This document shows, in pieces, positions 11,616-23,000 of a DNA stretch of 64,000 bases. Each line of letters opens with the position of its first letter. The first letter of the stretch is position 1. The position numbers and the translations under genes are program-made. The notes under the pieces are model-generated. The model had not been told where the DNA came from. It made no database searches and worked only from the letters and a program-made list of their open reading frames with translations. Origin of the DNA: Sphaerolaimus hirsutus (Eukaryota; Nematoda; Chromadorea; Monhysterida; Sphaerolaimidae); NCBI GenBank assembly GCA_964036195.1, contig OZ038457.1, positions 5,490,635 through 5,554,634 of the forward strand. Reading direction: 5' to 3'.

Positions 11616-12240
11616 AAATGTTTGGTGATAAATTCCTTCACTGGGCCAAAGTTCTATTTAGAATTTATTTTGCAGCATTATTACCTTTCACTTTAATATA
11701 CATATTGCAACTTAAATATTACTTAAATTGAACCTTATTTGCAGTATGCGATAACATAATTTACTAGGTGATGTTTGTTGTGTTCTATTCGGGGTTTAGT
11801 AAATTTGAACCCCCTTGGAGGGTTCATATAGATAGTGAATTGCTACTCCATAGGAATAGATATGGAAACTGACATGCCACCATGTGAATCTGACATAATG
11901 TAGAAACTGACATTCCCAAAGGTGAAACTGGCATGCCCAGCATGAAACTGACATGCCCATGTACATGCCATGACACAAGGCATGTGCAACACTGCATCAA
12001 TTGTGGCAACTATTGATAACTATCCATATTGCAAATTTGTGTATTGATAGATAGATAGCTGAGCAGCTCAGGGGTTGGATAAATAGCTGGAGCATTTGGG
12101 GATATACCCAACCCCCACACTGACCCCCAGATTATATTTTTATGAGTTAGTGCTAAATGTGTGTGTGTTTATTTATTATGTATGCATAAATATGAACACA
12201 TTTATGTAGATTGGAACGTCCTGTGCACAGTGCATGTATT

Positions 12241-13340
12241 TACCGTATTTCCTAAAAATACCCCCCCTTGAAATACCCCCCTCTCGAGACTAGGGTGTCA
12301 AAAAAAAATTTCTACGGAAAACGGAAACGGAAAAAATTTTTCAGCGGCCGGAAAACGGAACGGAAAACGGAAAAAAATTTGCACTTAGCGGAAAACGGAA
12401 ACGGAAACGGAAAAAAAATTCAGCAGCCGGAAAACGGAAAAAGAGGCCGGAAAAACGGAAACGGAAAAATCTAATTAGCACGGAAATGGAAAAACTTGCT
12501 GAAATTTTGCCGGAAAATGGATAAAATTTGGTGAAATTTTGCTGGAAGTGGAAAAAATTTGCAGTAATTTTGCTGGCAACAGAAAAATTTTCACATCATT
12601 GACAATCTGCATGAATTTTTACAAGTTTGGATGATCAGAAAACAGAAAGTTGGGCCAGAAAAAGGTAAAATGAGGCGGAAAAATGGAAAATTGAGGCGGA
12701 AAATGGAAAAAAGGTGGAAAAACTGGAAATTGTGGCGGAAAACGGAAAAAAAGCGGAAAAACTGAAAATTGAGCCGGAAAACGGAAAATGAGCCGGAAAA
12801 ACGGAAACGGAAACAAAAGTTGCCGGAAAACGGAACGGAAAACGGAAAAAAAATTTCAGCAGCCGGAAAACGGAACGGAAAACGGAAAAAATTTGCCTGC
12901 GGAAAACGGAAACGGAAAACGGAAAACGGAAATTTGACACCCTACTCGAGACCACTATGAAACAATCACCCACCCCCCTCGAAATACCCCCTGCCCAGAT
13001 TGAGTGTAAAGAGAATGTACATGACAAATACTGCAGTTTGTGTTCTGCGTAGTGCAGAACACACGTTAAAACAATGTTGGACTCACGTTAGAACAGTGTT
13101 TATACCATCTACGTACTAATATTAGTATACAGGAGTTGATACATGTCAGTTATTGATGCATTTTTGTACCCCAGCGCACGTCACAAACCACGATTTTGTA
13201 CTAGGATTTCAAAAAAATTCCTGTGAAATAATACCCCCCCCCTCGAAATACCCCCCCTCGTTTAACCCCCCCCCCCTCTCGGGAGCACTATGAAACAATC
13301 ACCCCCAGGGGGGGGGGGGGTATTTCGAGGAAATACGGTA
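12241..13340. mobile_element. CCGTATT-family element, long form, split by a hAT insertion
   Basis: The left end TACCGTATTTCCTAAAAATA and the right end TATTTCGAGGAAATACGGTA frame the region. Between them are C-rich blocks (cctcgaaatacccc), an internal region at 13000-13090 shared with the copies at 54300 and 51720 (gcagaacacacgttaaaa), and a complete 654-bp hAT insertion (12291-12944). Confidence 0.8.
12291..12944. mobile_element. hAT MITE filled with CGGAAAACGGAAA repeats, perfect 8-bp duplication
   Basis: It begins TAGGGTGTCAAAAAAAAATT and ends GGAAATTTGACACCCTA. Flanks are ctcgagac at 12283-12290 and 12945-12952. Nearly all of the interior is (A)CGGAAAACGGAAACGGAAA reiteration with short interruptions (aaaatttgc, gcagccgg). 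It is inserted in a CCGTATT element. Sister copies are at 39796 and 55968. Confidence 0.9.
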
Positions 13341-13734
13341 TTCATTTCTCGTCTCATAACCCAAAAATTTTTAAAAAACTTGAGTACTTCAATTTGAATT
13401 TCGAAATTTGATTATATATCATGGTCTATTTCAAATTTATTCCCACTTCATAAGCAAAATTGAAAAATTAAAAAACTCATATCGAAAAATTACAAAAAAA
13501 ATTATTTCCATCGTTCGCTACCCCACACACACACTATGGGGCTCATTCCAATTTCTATCCCCTCGGCTGTTGTCCAATGTCCATGTCTGGATTTGTCATC
13601 AACATTCGCCAGATGGTAAATATATACAGCGCATACGTGATTTTCCCTCACTTCAAACCTGAGAGTGTTCAGAATCACCTTGTTTCCTTGAATGCCGCAG
13701 CTATATAGCCGTGCCACCGTATTTATATAAATAT

Positions 13735-13935
13735 ATACATGCGTCGCGGCGCATGTAGAATATACGGACCTCTGCTCGGCTCTCGGATCGATTTCGGTCC
13801 GGCACGAGTGCGTCCATTCTTAAGCAGCCCCATTCTACATCGCCGCAATGGCTCTTTGTAACTGGCCGCCGCAGATGTTTTTTTGTGCGCCGCGGCGGCG
13901 CTCCACGCCGCTCTACCGATTGCGTGATGAGTGTT
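13735..13935. promoter_or_regulatory. CpG-rich patch upstream of slo
   Basis: GC-rich DNA with cgccgcggcggcgctccacg at about 13887. No supported gene. The open frame that crosses it on the minus strand has no domain and uneven composition. Confidence 0.15.
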
Positions 13936-14205
13936 GATGTGTTAATTAGCGTCTGGATTATGAGCTTTTGTTTCTGCCCTGCTCCACCCATACTCTTTTG
14001 ATAAAGATGTTGAGATGTTTGCGGGTTTGACGTTTTGTTGTTATTTTGCGTCGCGAAAATATTTACGACATTCTTGAATGTAGATTGAAAAATGAAGCTT
14101 GTAAAACTGATCTTTCCGAACTGAAAGCTTCCGTCGGTTTTCAAATATCGCTATTGAGATCGAGTCCAGAATCTGATACCAATTTGGTTTAAAATTTCCT
14201 CATTA

Positions 14206-14285
14206 CCGTGTATCTTCGAATAAGTCACCCCCATAGAAAAATTTCCCCTTCGAATACCCTCCCCGTGTTAGCTGGCTGACGTACG
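14206..14285. repeat. Degenerate CCGTATT-family half element
   Basis: taccgtgtatcttcgaataagtc is followed by cccc-rich and ttcgaataccctcccc sequence. No matching right end was found. Confidence 0.4.
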
Positions 14286-14764
14286 GGACTGCCCCTGACC
14301 CATTCTCAGATCACTCTATGACCAGATACAGGACTGAAATAGTATGTCAGGATTCTGCTCTGATGGGAAATATTCCGCTAAAATCCCACGAAAACGACCT
14401 CCCCGTTCCTTTCGTGTTCACAATTGCGCACTTATGCATAAAATTTTCATCGTAAACACAAATTGCCACTGGATATTCTTACATGCCGTTTTTAAGCACG
14501 TGCCAAGCGTAAGGCTCTGAACATAAGGTTATACTAAAGCTTCATTTCGTATCACCTAACCAGCAATATCAGTAGCGTATATTTATACGAAATTGCGCGT
14601 GCTCGAACGCGCGGCCATAAATGCTTGCCGCTCTGTTAGAGCGCAGCGCACTGCATGTTCTACGTTACATCTACGTGAGTAAATACATCTGAATTTAACA
14701 CGGCCCATTGCGATATGGTGCAATTCAATATTGCAGCCGCGCCGCCGCGCCATTGCGGCCACGC

Positions 14765-14957
14765 AAACTAGTACACCATCGAATGTTGGGAAACTCGTAA
14801 ATCTGTTTTCAAGGCATTTGAGTTGACCAGAATGAATTATTTTTGATCGCTGTCAACTGTAGTTGACAGATTCTCCATTCCGGTAAACTCAAATGTGTTC
14901 AAAACAGATTTACGAGTTGCCCAAATTTCGATGGTGTAAATACTAGTGTGCGTAGCA
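14765..14957. mobile_element. Palindromic MITE with a central GTCAACTGTAGTTGAC
   Basis: The arms cacgcaaactagtacaccat and atggtgtaaatactagtgtg are inverted, and so are aaactcgtaaatctgttttc and gaaaacagatttacgagtt (one mismatch). The centre is gctgtcaactgtagttgaca. Related copies at 24790-24960 and 29855-30020 share the centre. Confidence 0.7.
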
Positions 14958-15196
14958 CCAATGTACCTCCTGCCCAATCTGGCGATAGTGGCAGCGCGGC
15001 TGCAAAACTCCGGCTTAGCGGCAACTTTTCAAATTACGCCGGCGGTAAGCCGCCGCGCGACGCCGCTGCAAGTGGTCATGCTGCAGCGGCGATTCAATCG
15101 ACTGGAGAAGAGTCCCAATCGGATTTGCGTCGCTGCGGCTGCATTTGCGCCGCGCTGCGCCGCGGTCTGGGGGAGGTCGTTGCAGGGCCTGTCAAG
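14958..15196 (+). other. Candidate upstream untranslated or alternative first exon of slo
   Basis: GC-rich DNA (gccgccgcgcgacgccgctg) ends in GTCAA|gtgagtgtg, a near-consensus 5' splice site at 15196. Two overlapping frames are open, neither recognisable. Its position (1.7 kb before exon 1) and donor fit a promoter-specific leader exon, but nothing else supports it. Confidence 0.2.
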
Positions 15197-15284
15197 TGAG
15201 TGTGATAGGAAAGTTATGTGTCAAGTTGTGTGTGACTGGAGAGTGAGACCCCTGATCAAATGCACATTCTTTATTTTGTTCAGT

Positions 15285-15465
15285 CAAACACGGCACAGTA
15301 TTCTTCAAATCCGAAGAAAAAACTCAAAAAAAAACTTTTCTGTTTCCGTGTTCTCCAATAAAAAACTCATTTGAGTTTTGAGTTTTTCAAAATTATTGAG
15401 TTTCCGTGTTTCTGTGTAAAGCAAAAACACAGAAACTCAATGTGTTTCTGTGTTTTTTCAATCGT
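15285..15465. repeat. Low-complexity repeats of ACACGGAAAC/GAGTTT
   Basis: Short inverted and direct repeats (tttccgtgtt, aaaacacagaaactca, gagttttgagttttt) recur several times. No target duplication was recognised. Confidence 0.4.
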
Positions 15466-16261
15466 TGGTTGTGAGTGCCCAGTGAATGGGCGAGTGTGAC
15501 TGCTGAAGTGAAGTTGCTGGTGAAATAAGTGATTATGATTCTCGTCACTTTTCTTTTCCCTTACAACGTTTCACTTTTTAAGTGTATTATTGTCGGCATT
15601 ACTTATGATTCTTTACCACGTACAGCTTCACTTATATTTATTTCAAATATCACCCATCACTTTTTCGCCACTTGACAAAGTGCCAAACCAGCCCCAGTAG
15701 GCCAGTTAAAAGTTGATTATCATTACCACGTGCCCAGAACTCGGTCGCGTTCCCCAGATTAGAACAGCCTCCCCAACAAAAGTGGGCTTTAAGTGAACTC
15801 AACTCAACTCAACTCTCATGAACCACTTGGGGTCGTATTAGAACGTTGATTACTTCTCGGTGGTGCCATGAAATCCATTATACTTGAGTTGACCACTTGA
15901 TATGTTCCCCCGGCCGCCGGACGGACCCCCGGCTATGCATGATTGATTTTTAGATTTCTATGCTTGCGTGGGCGCCCTGGGTTTTGGTAGGGCTGCTATT
16001 TAGAGATGTTGAAAGAATGTTGGGGATGTTTATTAGGGTTTTAGGAGCCTTGTCGTTTAGGATATACCTATTTATGTATTTTTACATGTTCTAGTTTGCA
16101 AAGGAAATTTATGCAACACTTTTGCTGATTTTTTCCGTCAAAATAGTGAGTATACATTTAGAAAAATTTAGTTTGACTAATTTCCGTCGTAAAATAGTGT
16201 CCGGAGCCACATTGTGATTCTACACGCCAATTTACAGTAGAAATCTAGGAAATTTATAAAA

Positions 16262-16285
16262 AAGCTTATAAATAGCTGTCATATT
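16262..16285 (+). promoter_or_regulatory. TATA-like sequence upstream of slo exon 1
   Basis: gcttataaatagctg is a full match to the TATA-box consensus, about 660 bp before the exon 1 ATG. The surrounding 15.6-16.8 kb is AT-rich without coding signal. Such matches are common by chance in AT-rich DNA. Confidence 0.15.
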
Positions 16286-16930
16286 TACATTTACAATTTA
16301 CATTTTTACAATTTACAGACGATTAGTGAGATTGTTTTACGCCAACGCGAACATTTACCTATTATCATTTCATACTACCCCGTTGCCGCTGCAAATTGTA
16401 AGACGGCAATATGTTTGATTTTACCTGACACTGACGAGGCGTCGGCTGATATCTGGCCGCAATTACGGGCTTTACATCAGGTATAAAAATTACTTATTTT
16501 TATGCTATTGTAGATTATCTCTGTAGATAATTTCCCAGGGTTTCTCCCATTCATATGGAATTCATTTGGATCCGGATTGATTTCGGATTCCTCGATAATC
16601 TCTCAAAAAATCATTTTTTTTAAGATATTTTATCGTGATACTCGAAAAAATGATTAAAATTGTCACCGTTTCTGGTCGGACTGGCGGCATGAGATAATGC
16701 AGGTGTAATGAGATAATTGTAGCTCAAAAGCACAGTGCTATTTCCCAAAACAACTTTCAAAAACTTTTCAAAAACTTTTCAAAAACTCCATTTAAATCAA
16801 AACCACAAAACCCCCCACCAAGGCGCTGGGCGGAGCGACCCTCCAATTACCACTCGTAAGCTGCCGCCCCTGCGCGACTTATTGGACCGGCCGCGTGTCC
16901 AAGACGTTCATCTAGCTGCACATCGGCACC

Positions 16931-17019
16931 ATGGACGTGATGGGCAAGGGCGGCGGCGGCATGCACGGCGCTCCCTACGCCCAGGCGGGATACGGGTACA
17001 TGCACTGCAATCAGACCGG
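16931..17019 (+). CDS. slo: slo exon 1: start codon and glycine-rich extracellular N-terminus
   Basis: The ATG sits in a good context (caccATGG), and an in-frame TAG at 16913-16915 lies just upstream, so the start is bounded. It encodes about 29 residues rich in Gly, Met and Tyr ([10 protein letters not shown], then a [11 protein letters not shown] end). The donor is GG|gtttgt, leaving two bases of a Gly codon. The next exon begins with one base that completes GGG, so the phases match across a 5.5-kb intron. The exon lies in a short GC-rich island in AT-rich DNA. Weaker alternative: translation from the internal ATG at 22511 in the next exon, or from other promoter-specific first exons. Confidence 0.75.
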
Positions 17020-20000
17020 GTTTGTTGGGGCTCGTTTGGGCGGCTCTAAACGGCGGGTTTCGGGCTTGTGCTCGTGTTTGGGCCCGTTGTATATCGTTGT
17101 CCTCGTATACCGTTGAATATGCAATGGCGCTTGGCGCTAGTTGACATCGGGTGTCAACTGGTTTAGGTGTCAATTCGAATTTCGTTTCCGTCAACTGAAC
17201 GAATTGACACCTGGTGTAAACCAGGCAAGCATGGCGGGAAAAAGATTGTTTTATCGATTCCCATTCCCCGCACAAGAAAAGTGTCGGTCGTATTAAATTT
17301 TCAGTACGATCCAATTTTTTTGAAATTGTATTGTCACCGTGAACTCATTCATTGCCTTAGTGTCAAGTGCAGTGCAATGCAATAAATCAAAAAGTCGCCG
17401 AAATTATTCGAGCAACATCACAGCGCGTAATCAACTATCCCCAAACTCCAACCACAATCTGAATCCCACAACCTTATCACGCTTGTCACGTTCTCATTTC
17501 GTCCCCCGAACGTTCGTCCGTTCTCCATTTGTCATCAGCGCGTAGCTCAAGGCATGTTCCGGTTGACCTACACGGGAAAGAGGCGCTCACTCACACGTAA
17601 CGTGTAGAAAAGCGTTGCTCTGCATACATATTTGGGGGCGGCCCCCCGGACCCGGTACTTTTGCCCTCGTTGAAAGCGATTATACTCTGAGTCGACTGGT
17701 AGTAGAAAATGCCTACCTATTTACGTAAATACATAGCATAGAGTTGAGTTTGGCTAATATTTGGGCTATGTATATGTGTAGGTATTTATGTACCGTATAT
17801 CCTCGAATAAGAGGGTGGGGAGTTTTTTGAGGGGGGGGGGGGCTTATTCTTTCGTCAGAATACCAAGGAAAATACACGATCAATATATTGTTTGAATCGG
17901 GTTAAATTGGTTCGATACACCTGTAATTCCAGCATTGAAATAAATGCTAGTGAACATCAGCTGCAGAAGAATATACCTACCCTAAATCCTCGAATAAAAC
18001 CCCAGGGGAGTTATTCTTTCGTCGGATGTTTTTGAGGGGGGAGTTATTCAAGGGGGGGTTATTCGAGGGCGGGACTTTTTTTCCCTCAGAAAACTTGATT
18101 TACGTCATTGTATGGATGCAGTCTGTCAACTCCTGTAATTCAGGTCCAACTGTCCAACAATGAGAGGATACACTGCATACACATCATGTATCTGCTGTCG
18201 CTGTGGTAGGCTAATATTGTTTTCTATTGTATCCTTTTCACCCAGAGGGGGGAGTTATTCAAGAGGGGGAGTTTGTCGAGGGGGGGATTCCTCACCTCGT
18301 AAACAGGGGGAATTATTCAAGAGGGGGAGTTTGTCGAGGGGGGGATTCCTCACCTCGTAAACAGGGGGAGTTATTCAAGGGGGGAGTTATTCGAGGGGGG
18401 TCTTATTCGAGGATTTGCGGTAGTTGTGCTTTTAAAGGACACGTTTATAAAACGGTTTTTTTACATGGGCGTCTTTCCCGCCCATCAAAGAGGGGGAGTT
18501 TTTGAAGATGGGGCTTATGTGAGGATATACGGTATGTATTCGTAGCTTTAGCCGCAGTGCCCCGAAGACAAGTGCTTAGCTGCTTACCCAAACAAGCGAT
18601 GTGTTTTTGGGTCGCAATATACGTTATGTACACAGATTCGAGTAAGTACACTGTTTGGTATGCGAAAAATCGTGTGTGGGTTGGTAAATCGCCGTCGATG
18701 ACTGCGAGTAAAGGTAAATTACTAGACTAGGTACACATTTACACCTCAAAAAGTACTTCCGAGGAAACGTGTTGCCTCAATTTTCAAAAAAAATTCCAAC
18801 ATCTAGTTATCGATATTTTTGACACCTGTCACAACTTGCAGACAACGATGATGCTTTAGATTTCACTATCTCCACCAATTTTTTCTCTGAAAGCTAGATT
18901 ACTTGTACCTAGGGTTCAAACGGGACCAGTTTTTTGGACTGGGACCGGGACCAGACGTTTCTAATGTCGGGACCGGGACTGGGTGGTCGGGACTGGGACC
19001 GGGACTGGCTTTTTTCAATTGTCGGGACTGGCGTGTCGGGACCGGGACCGGGACCAGGACCGGGACCAGGACCGGGACCGCCCCAGTCCCGACTTTTTGC
19101 TGAACCATGTACCGGGAATGCGGTCCCGTTTGAACCCTACTTGTACCTAAAATATCCGAAATTATTTGCTGCCATATCAATGTCGTTCTGGTCGGTAACA
19201 TTCCTGCGAATTAGGTAGTATCCCATTAAATCGGCAGCATATTATTTCGAACAGGTACAATGAATCTTAATGAAGCGAAAAAAATCTGGCTTATTTTTAT
19301 CTCGATCTAACTACCGTATTTCCTTGAAATACCCCCTTGAATTAACCCCCACGAAATGCTCCGAACTCTGAGCAACCCGAGGAAAAAGTAACCCCCCTCG
19401 AATACCCACCGTATGGAATAGGGTATATCATGTATCCAATTTACATGATATATTAATTGCTGCCAATTTGAAACGCAGCTACACAGACTAGTTTGTGCAG
19501 ATATACATAACATGAATGTAGGAATATGTCCTGTTTGGACACATCTATTACCAGTTTTGGGTATGTATTTTAAGTCCAATTTTTGATACGATCCTTCACG
19601 AAAATTTCTAGCAAAATAATAACCCATTTTCGAATGAGCCCCCTCTGATTAAACCACATCAAAATTTGCTAGCAAAATAATAGACTCCCGGGGGTATTTC
19701 GAGTAAATACGGTATACGTATATTGCCGTATTTCCTCGAAATACCCCCCTCGTTAAACCCCCCTCAAAATTTCCACCGTGAAAAAATAAACCCCGGGGTA
19801 ATTCGAGGAAATACGGTATGCATTTATGGAATGCGGTGATCAGTGTTTTTCTTGGACACGGTTTCTTTATTTTTGTGTTGGAAAAACTGAAGTTCTTATT
19901 TGAAGAAAAGACAAAGGCACTCGAGGAACGTTACGGAACGCTAAACGTGTGAATTTTCACACTTGAACGTCACGTTTTTGCGTAGAGAACGAATTCAATT

Positions 20001-23000
20001 GAAATCGAAATTGAATCCATTGTAGAATCACTCGTTTTTACTTTCATCTAAAAAGTTTCACTTTTCACTTTCTACAATGTCGCAGAACAGTGCACTTATG
20101 TAGCGACTTTTGCAGCGGCTTTTACAGGCCTAGATCCAGTGGCCATCATTTATATATAAGCACCAACGGCCAAATGCCGCCGCGCCGCCGCTTTTCATGT
20201 AAATATAATATACTCGGTGGACATCACACTTAGTATGGAAACCTACCATAACCCATCTGAATAATGAACCAAAAATTTTACAGTTTTTTCATCACAATAT
20301 TTCGTTTTTACTATGGAATAATTAATTACTAAATTAATCACAAGATTTTATTCATTAAATTATGGTAGGATTCTGCGCATACTTTGCGGTCCGCCGAGTA
20401 TACTGAAAAACGACGGCCTCCGGGCTCCAAGTGTTCACTTCAGCCCAGTTCATAGAGTATACTTCGTCTCACCTTTGCGTACCTGTAAATAAATACGCAA
20501 AAACTTTAGCAACAACGTTCCGCCCGCCGTTCCTGACGCTTTTCATTTTTTTTCCTCGCAGCCGCTATTCGCGCACAGAATATTTACGTAATTTTATTAT
20601 CGCACGTTAAACCAAAGTCCGGCATTTTTAGCGTCAAAATCGGGCAGCCATTTTAGTCGGCGCTAATTAGCGGAGGCGCGGCGGCAGGGGCGGCGCGTTT
20701 AGGGCGCCGCGCCGTGGAAATCATGTGAAAACGGCGGCCCCGGTCTCTGGCCCAGCCGCAGTCGCAGTCCGACTTACTATAGCGCGAACGTGCAGTCGGG
20801 CCGCGGCGGCACGTGCAGCGCGGCGCATGAAGCCCCGTGAATGGGCCGCCGCTGCAACCTGTTGCGGTGATGCGCCCCGGCCAATTGGTGGGCACAGCTG
20901 GCGCCGGCGCTCACTTTGTCAGTCTGGCGAATGCGCTGAATTGTAGTCGCTGGTGCGGCATTTTATTGGCCCGACGAGTTTTTGTCGGGCAGCCCGATTT
21001 ATTGGGAATGTGTGAAATTACGATCAGCGATGCTCGATTCTATCTGAAACTACGATTCAATGTGGTTATCAGCAATTGTTCAGCCAATTGCAGCCCCATT
21101 CAACCGGGCAGCAGATAGCTTACAGATAATGAATCGGGCTGCCCGCAAAAACGTGTCGGGCAAATTTAATTTCGCCCCGATTTCTAAATCTCTTCTACCG
21201 TCGGAGTCACTCGATATTTTTTCGCTAACCGACCGGTTGCCAATTCGTTTGCTATTTGCATGATGCATCCATGTTTTGCGGAACAAATGTAAATGGCGCC
21301 GCCCTCGAACGTTACCACGTTCGGAGTGTACGGAGCTTCCGAAGAGGCGTGAGTTCTGTATAGATTTTTATGGTTTATCGACGATCGACAATTTTTTCTT
21401 TGTGTGGTCTAAAAACAGTTTTCGAGTGAATCTAACTGTGAATTATTGATAAGACATGTTATTTGTTTTTATTTGGATCATGTACCTGCCAGCCGTCGGC
21501 ACAATATGTTTACACATGGCACCTGGTGCCTTACATGACATTGTCGGGCGATGCTCCATGTTGCGAAACTGTAAAATGCATTGCACTGCACTCAAGGACG
21601 TATCCAGGGGGGGGCGGGGGGGGCTGCAGCCCCCCCCCTTCCCGGGGTGAGACCTAAAAAGTCCCGGAAAATGCAACTTTTACTATATATTTTTCGGTGT
21701 TTCTTAAAAATTTTGCGCGCAAGCGCGCAATTTCTTCCCCATGCATAGTATTTTCAACGGATCGCTCCATGTAAACCAATATCCTTGGAAATGAATTTAT
21801 TTCTGCAACTTTCGCGGCATATGTATGCATATTTACATACATATAAAGCGGTTCCTGGCGCTGGCGCCAACGCCAATAGCGCCATAGCGTGGCGCCTTTG
21901 TATGGCGCCAGCGCCAAAACGCCTTTCCGTCCCTATATAGGGAAAATTTTAGGGGGGGGGGCTGAGCCCCCCCCGCTCGCCGGGTTCCGTAAACAAGCAG
22001 CCCCCCCCGCTCCAAAATCCTGGATACGTCCCTGACTGCACTTCACATGGCTAATAAGACACAGAAAATAGGTATGCATTCATGTCATCGATATCATTTA
22101 GTAATCAGGACTCAGGAGCAGTGTTTCCTGAAGCCGACACGTAGGAAAATAGGTAATTTGTAATTTGTGGTGAATCTATGCAGAGTACGCCATATGTTTA
22201 TGTTTATTGTGCTGGGGATGGACCCCCTCCAAAGCGTATACCAAATTCGGGGGTGACATTTTACGTGGGATCCACCACACTTTTGCGTCTTCCCATTCAG
22301 TTATACTTTTTTAAAATTTTTAGATAGTTAACAGTTGAAGTGAGTTGAAACCGCCAGCGCAATAACAAAACGCTAAAACACAAAAATCCGGTGGACCTCC
22401 ATAAAACGTCACCCCCAATTTCTTCCTGTCCCAACCCCCTCCTTATCCTCACCCCCCCCATTCTCGCACCCCAATAACCCCCCCCCCCCAATCTCAGGGA
22501 GCGTCTCATAATGACGGAGCAAGAGCGCGAGTGCCTGCAAGACCGCAAGTACTGGTGCTTCCTGCTCAGCTCCATAGTGACCTTCTGCGCCAGTATGTTG
22601 TTGGTGGTCGCCTGGCGCATTGTGACCCATGTTTGCTGCGCCAGGCCGGACAGGGATTTGTTGTTGGCGCCTGACCATTTGGAGGATACTTATGCGCCTA
22701 TTGGGGATGATAGTGGTGAGCGGGGGGGGGGGGGTGGTTTTTGGGAGGTTTTTAGATTCCAGGTGTTTCCTTAGATAGGTTTTCAGATTAGATTCCAGGT
22801 GTTTTCTTATTTCGGGGGTCAATTTGGCATCTTGTCAAGTGATGATTAGTGATCGGTAATACCGAAATTGAAATTGATACCGGTAATACCGAGTTGAGCG
22901 ACAAGTATTCTATTGTTACATGATTCTCATAGATTCACTCAACTTGTCAAATATGCCTCGGCAACCTGTAAAATTGACACCAGAAAAGCGCCTTTCAAAA

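Noticed and set aside
12619-13027. Phe/Pro/Ser-rich or Lys/Arg-rich open frames near 12.3-13.0, 39.8-40.1 and 55.9-56.7 kb
   Set aside because: They are by-products of the CGGAAA/TTTCCG repeats inside hAT elements bounded by target duplications.
13701-14144. 147-codon minus-strand frame
   Set aside because: Crosses a CpG-rich patch and AT-rich DNA with different composition; no domain, no splice context and no recognisable similarity.
14946-15374. 142-codon frame in the GC-rich patch before slo
   Set aside because: Two overlapping frames are equally open and neither looks like a known protein; kept only as a possible untranslated or leader exon.
18903-19218. Gly/Pro-rich frames (GPGPGPGP) resembling an elastin- or collagen-like protein
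   Set aside because: They come from the GGGACC repeat body of the hAT element 18910-19139.
20653-20895. Arg/Pro/Cys-rich minus-strand frame in the intron 1 CpG island
   Set aside because: Composition explained by GC richness; open frames occur on both strands and there is no start or splice support.
22409-22822. 137-codon minus-strand frame over slo exon 2
   Set aside because: Antisense shadow of the S0 exon and its C-rich flank.
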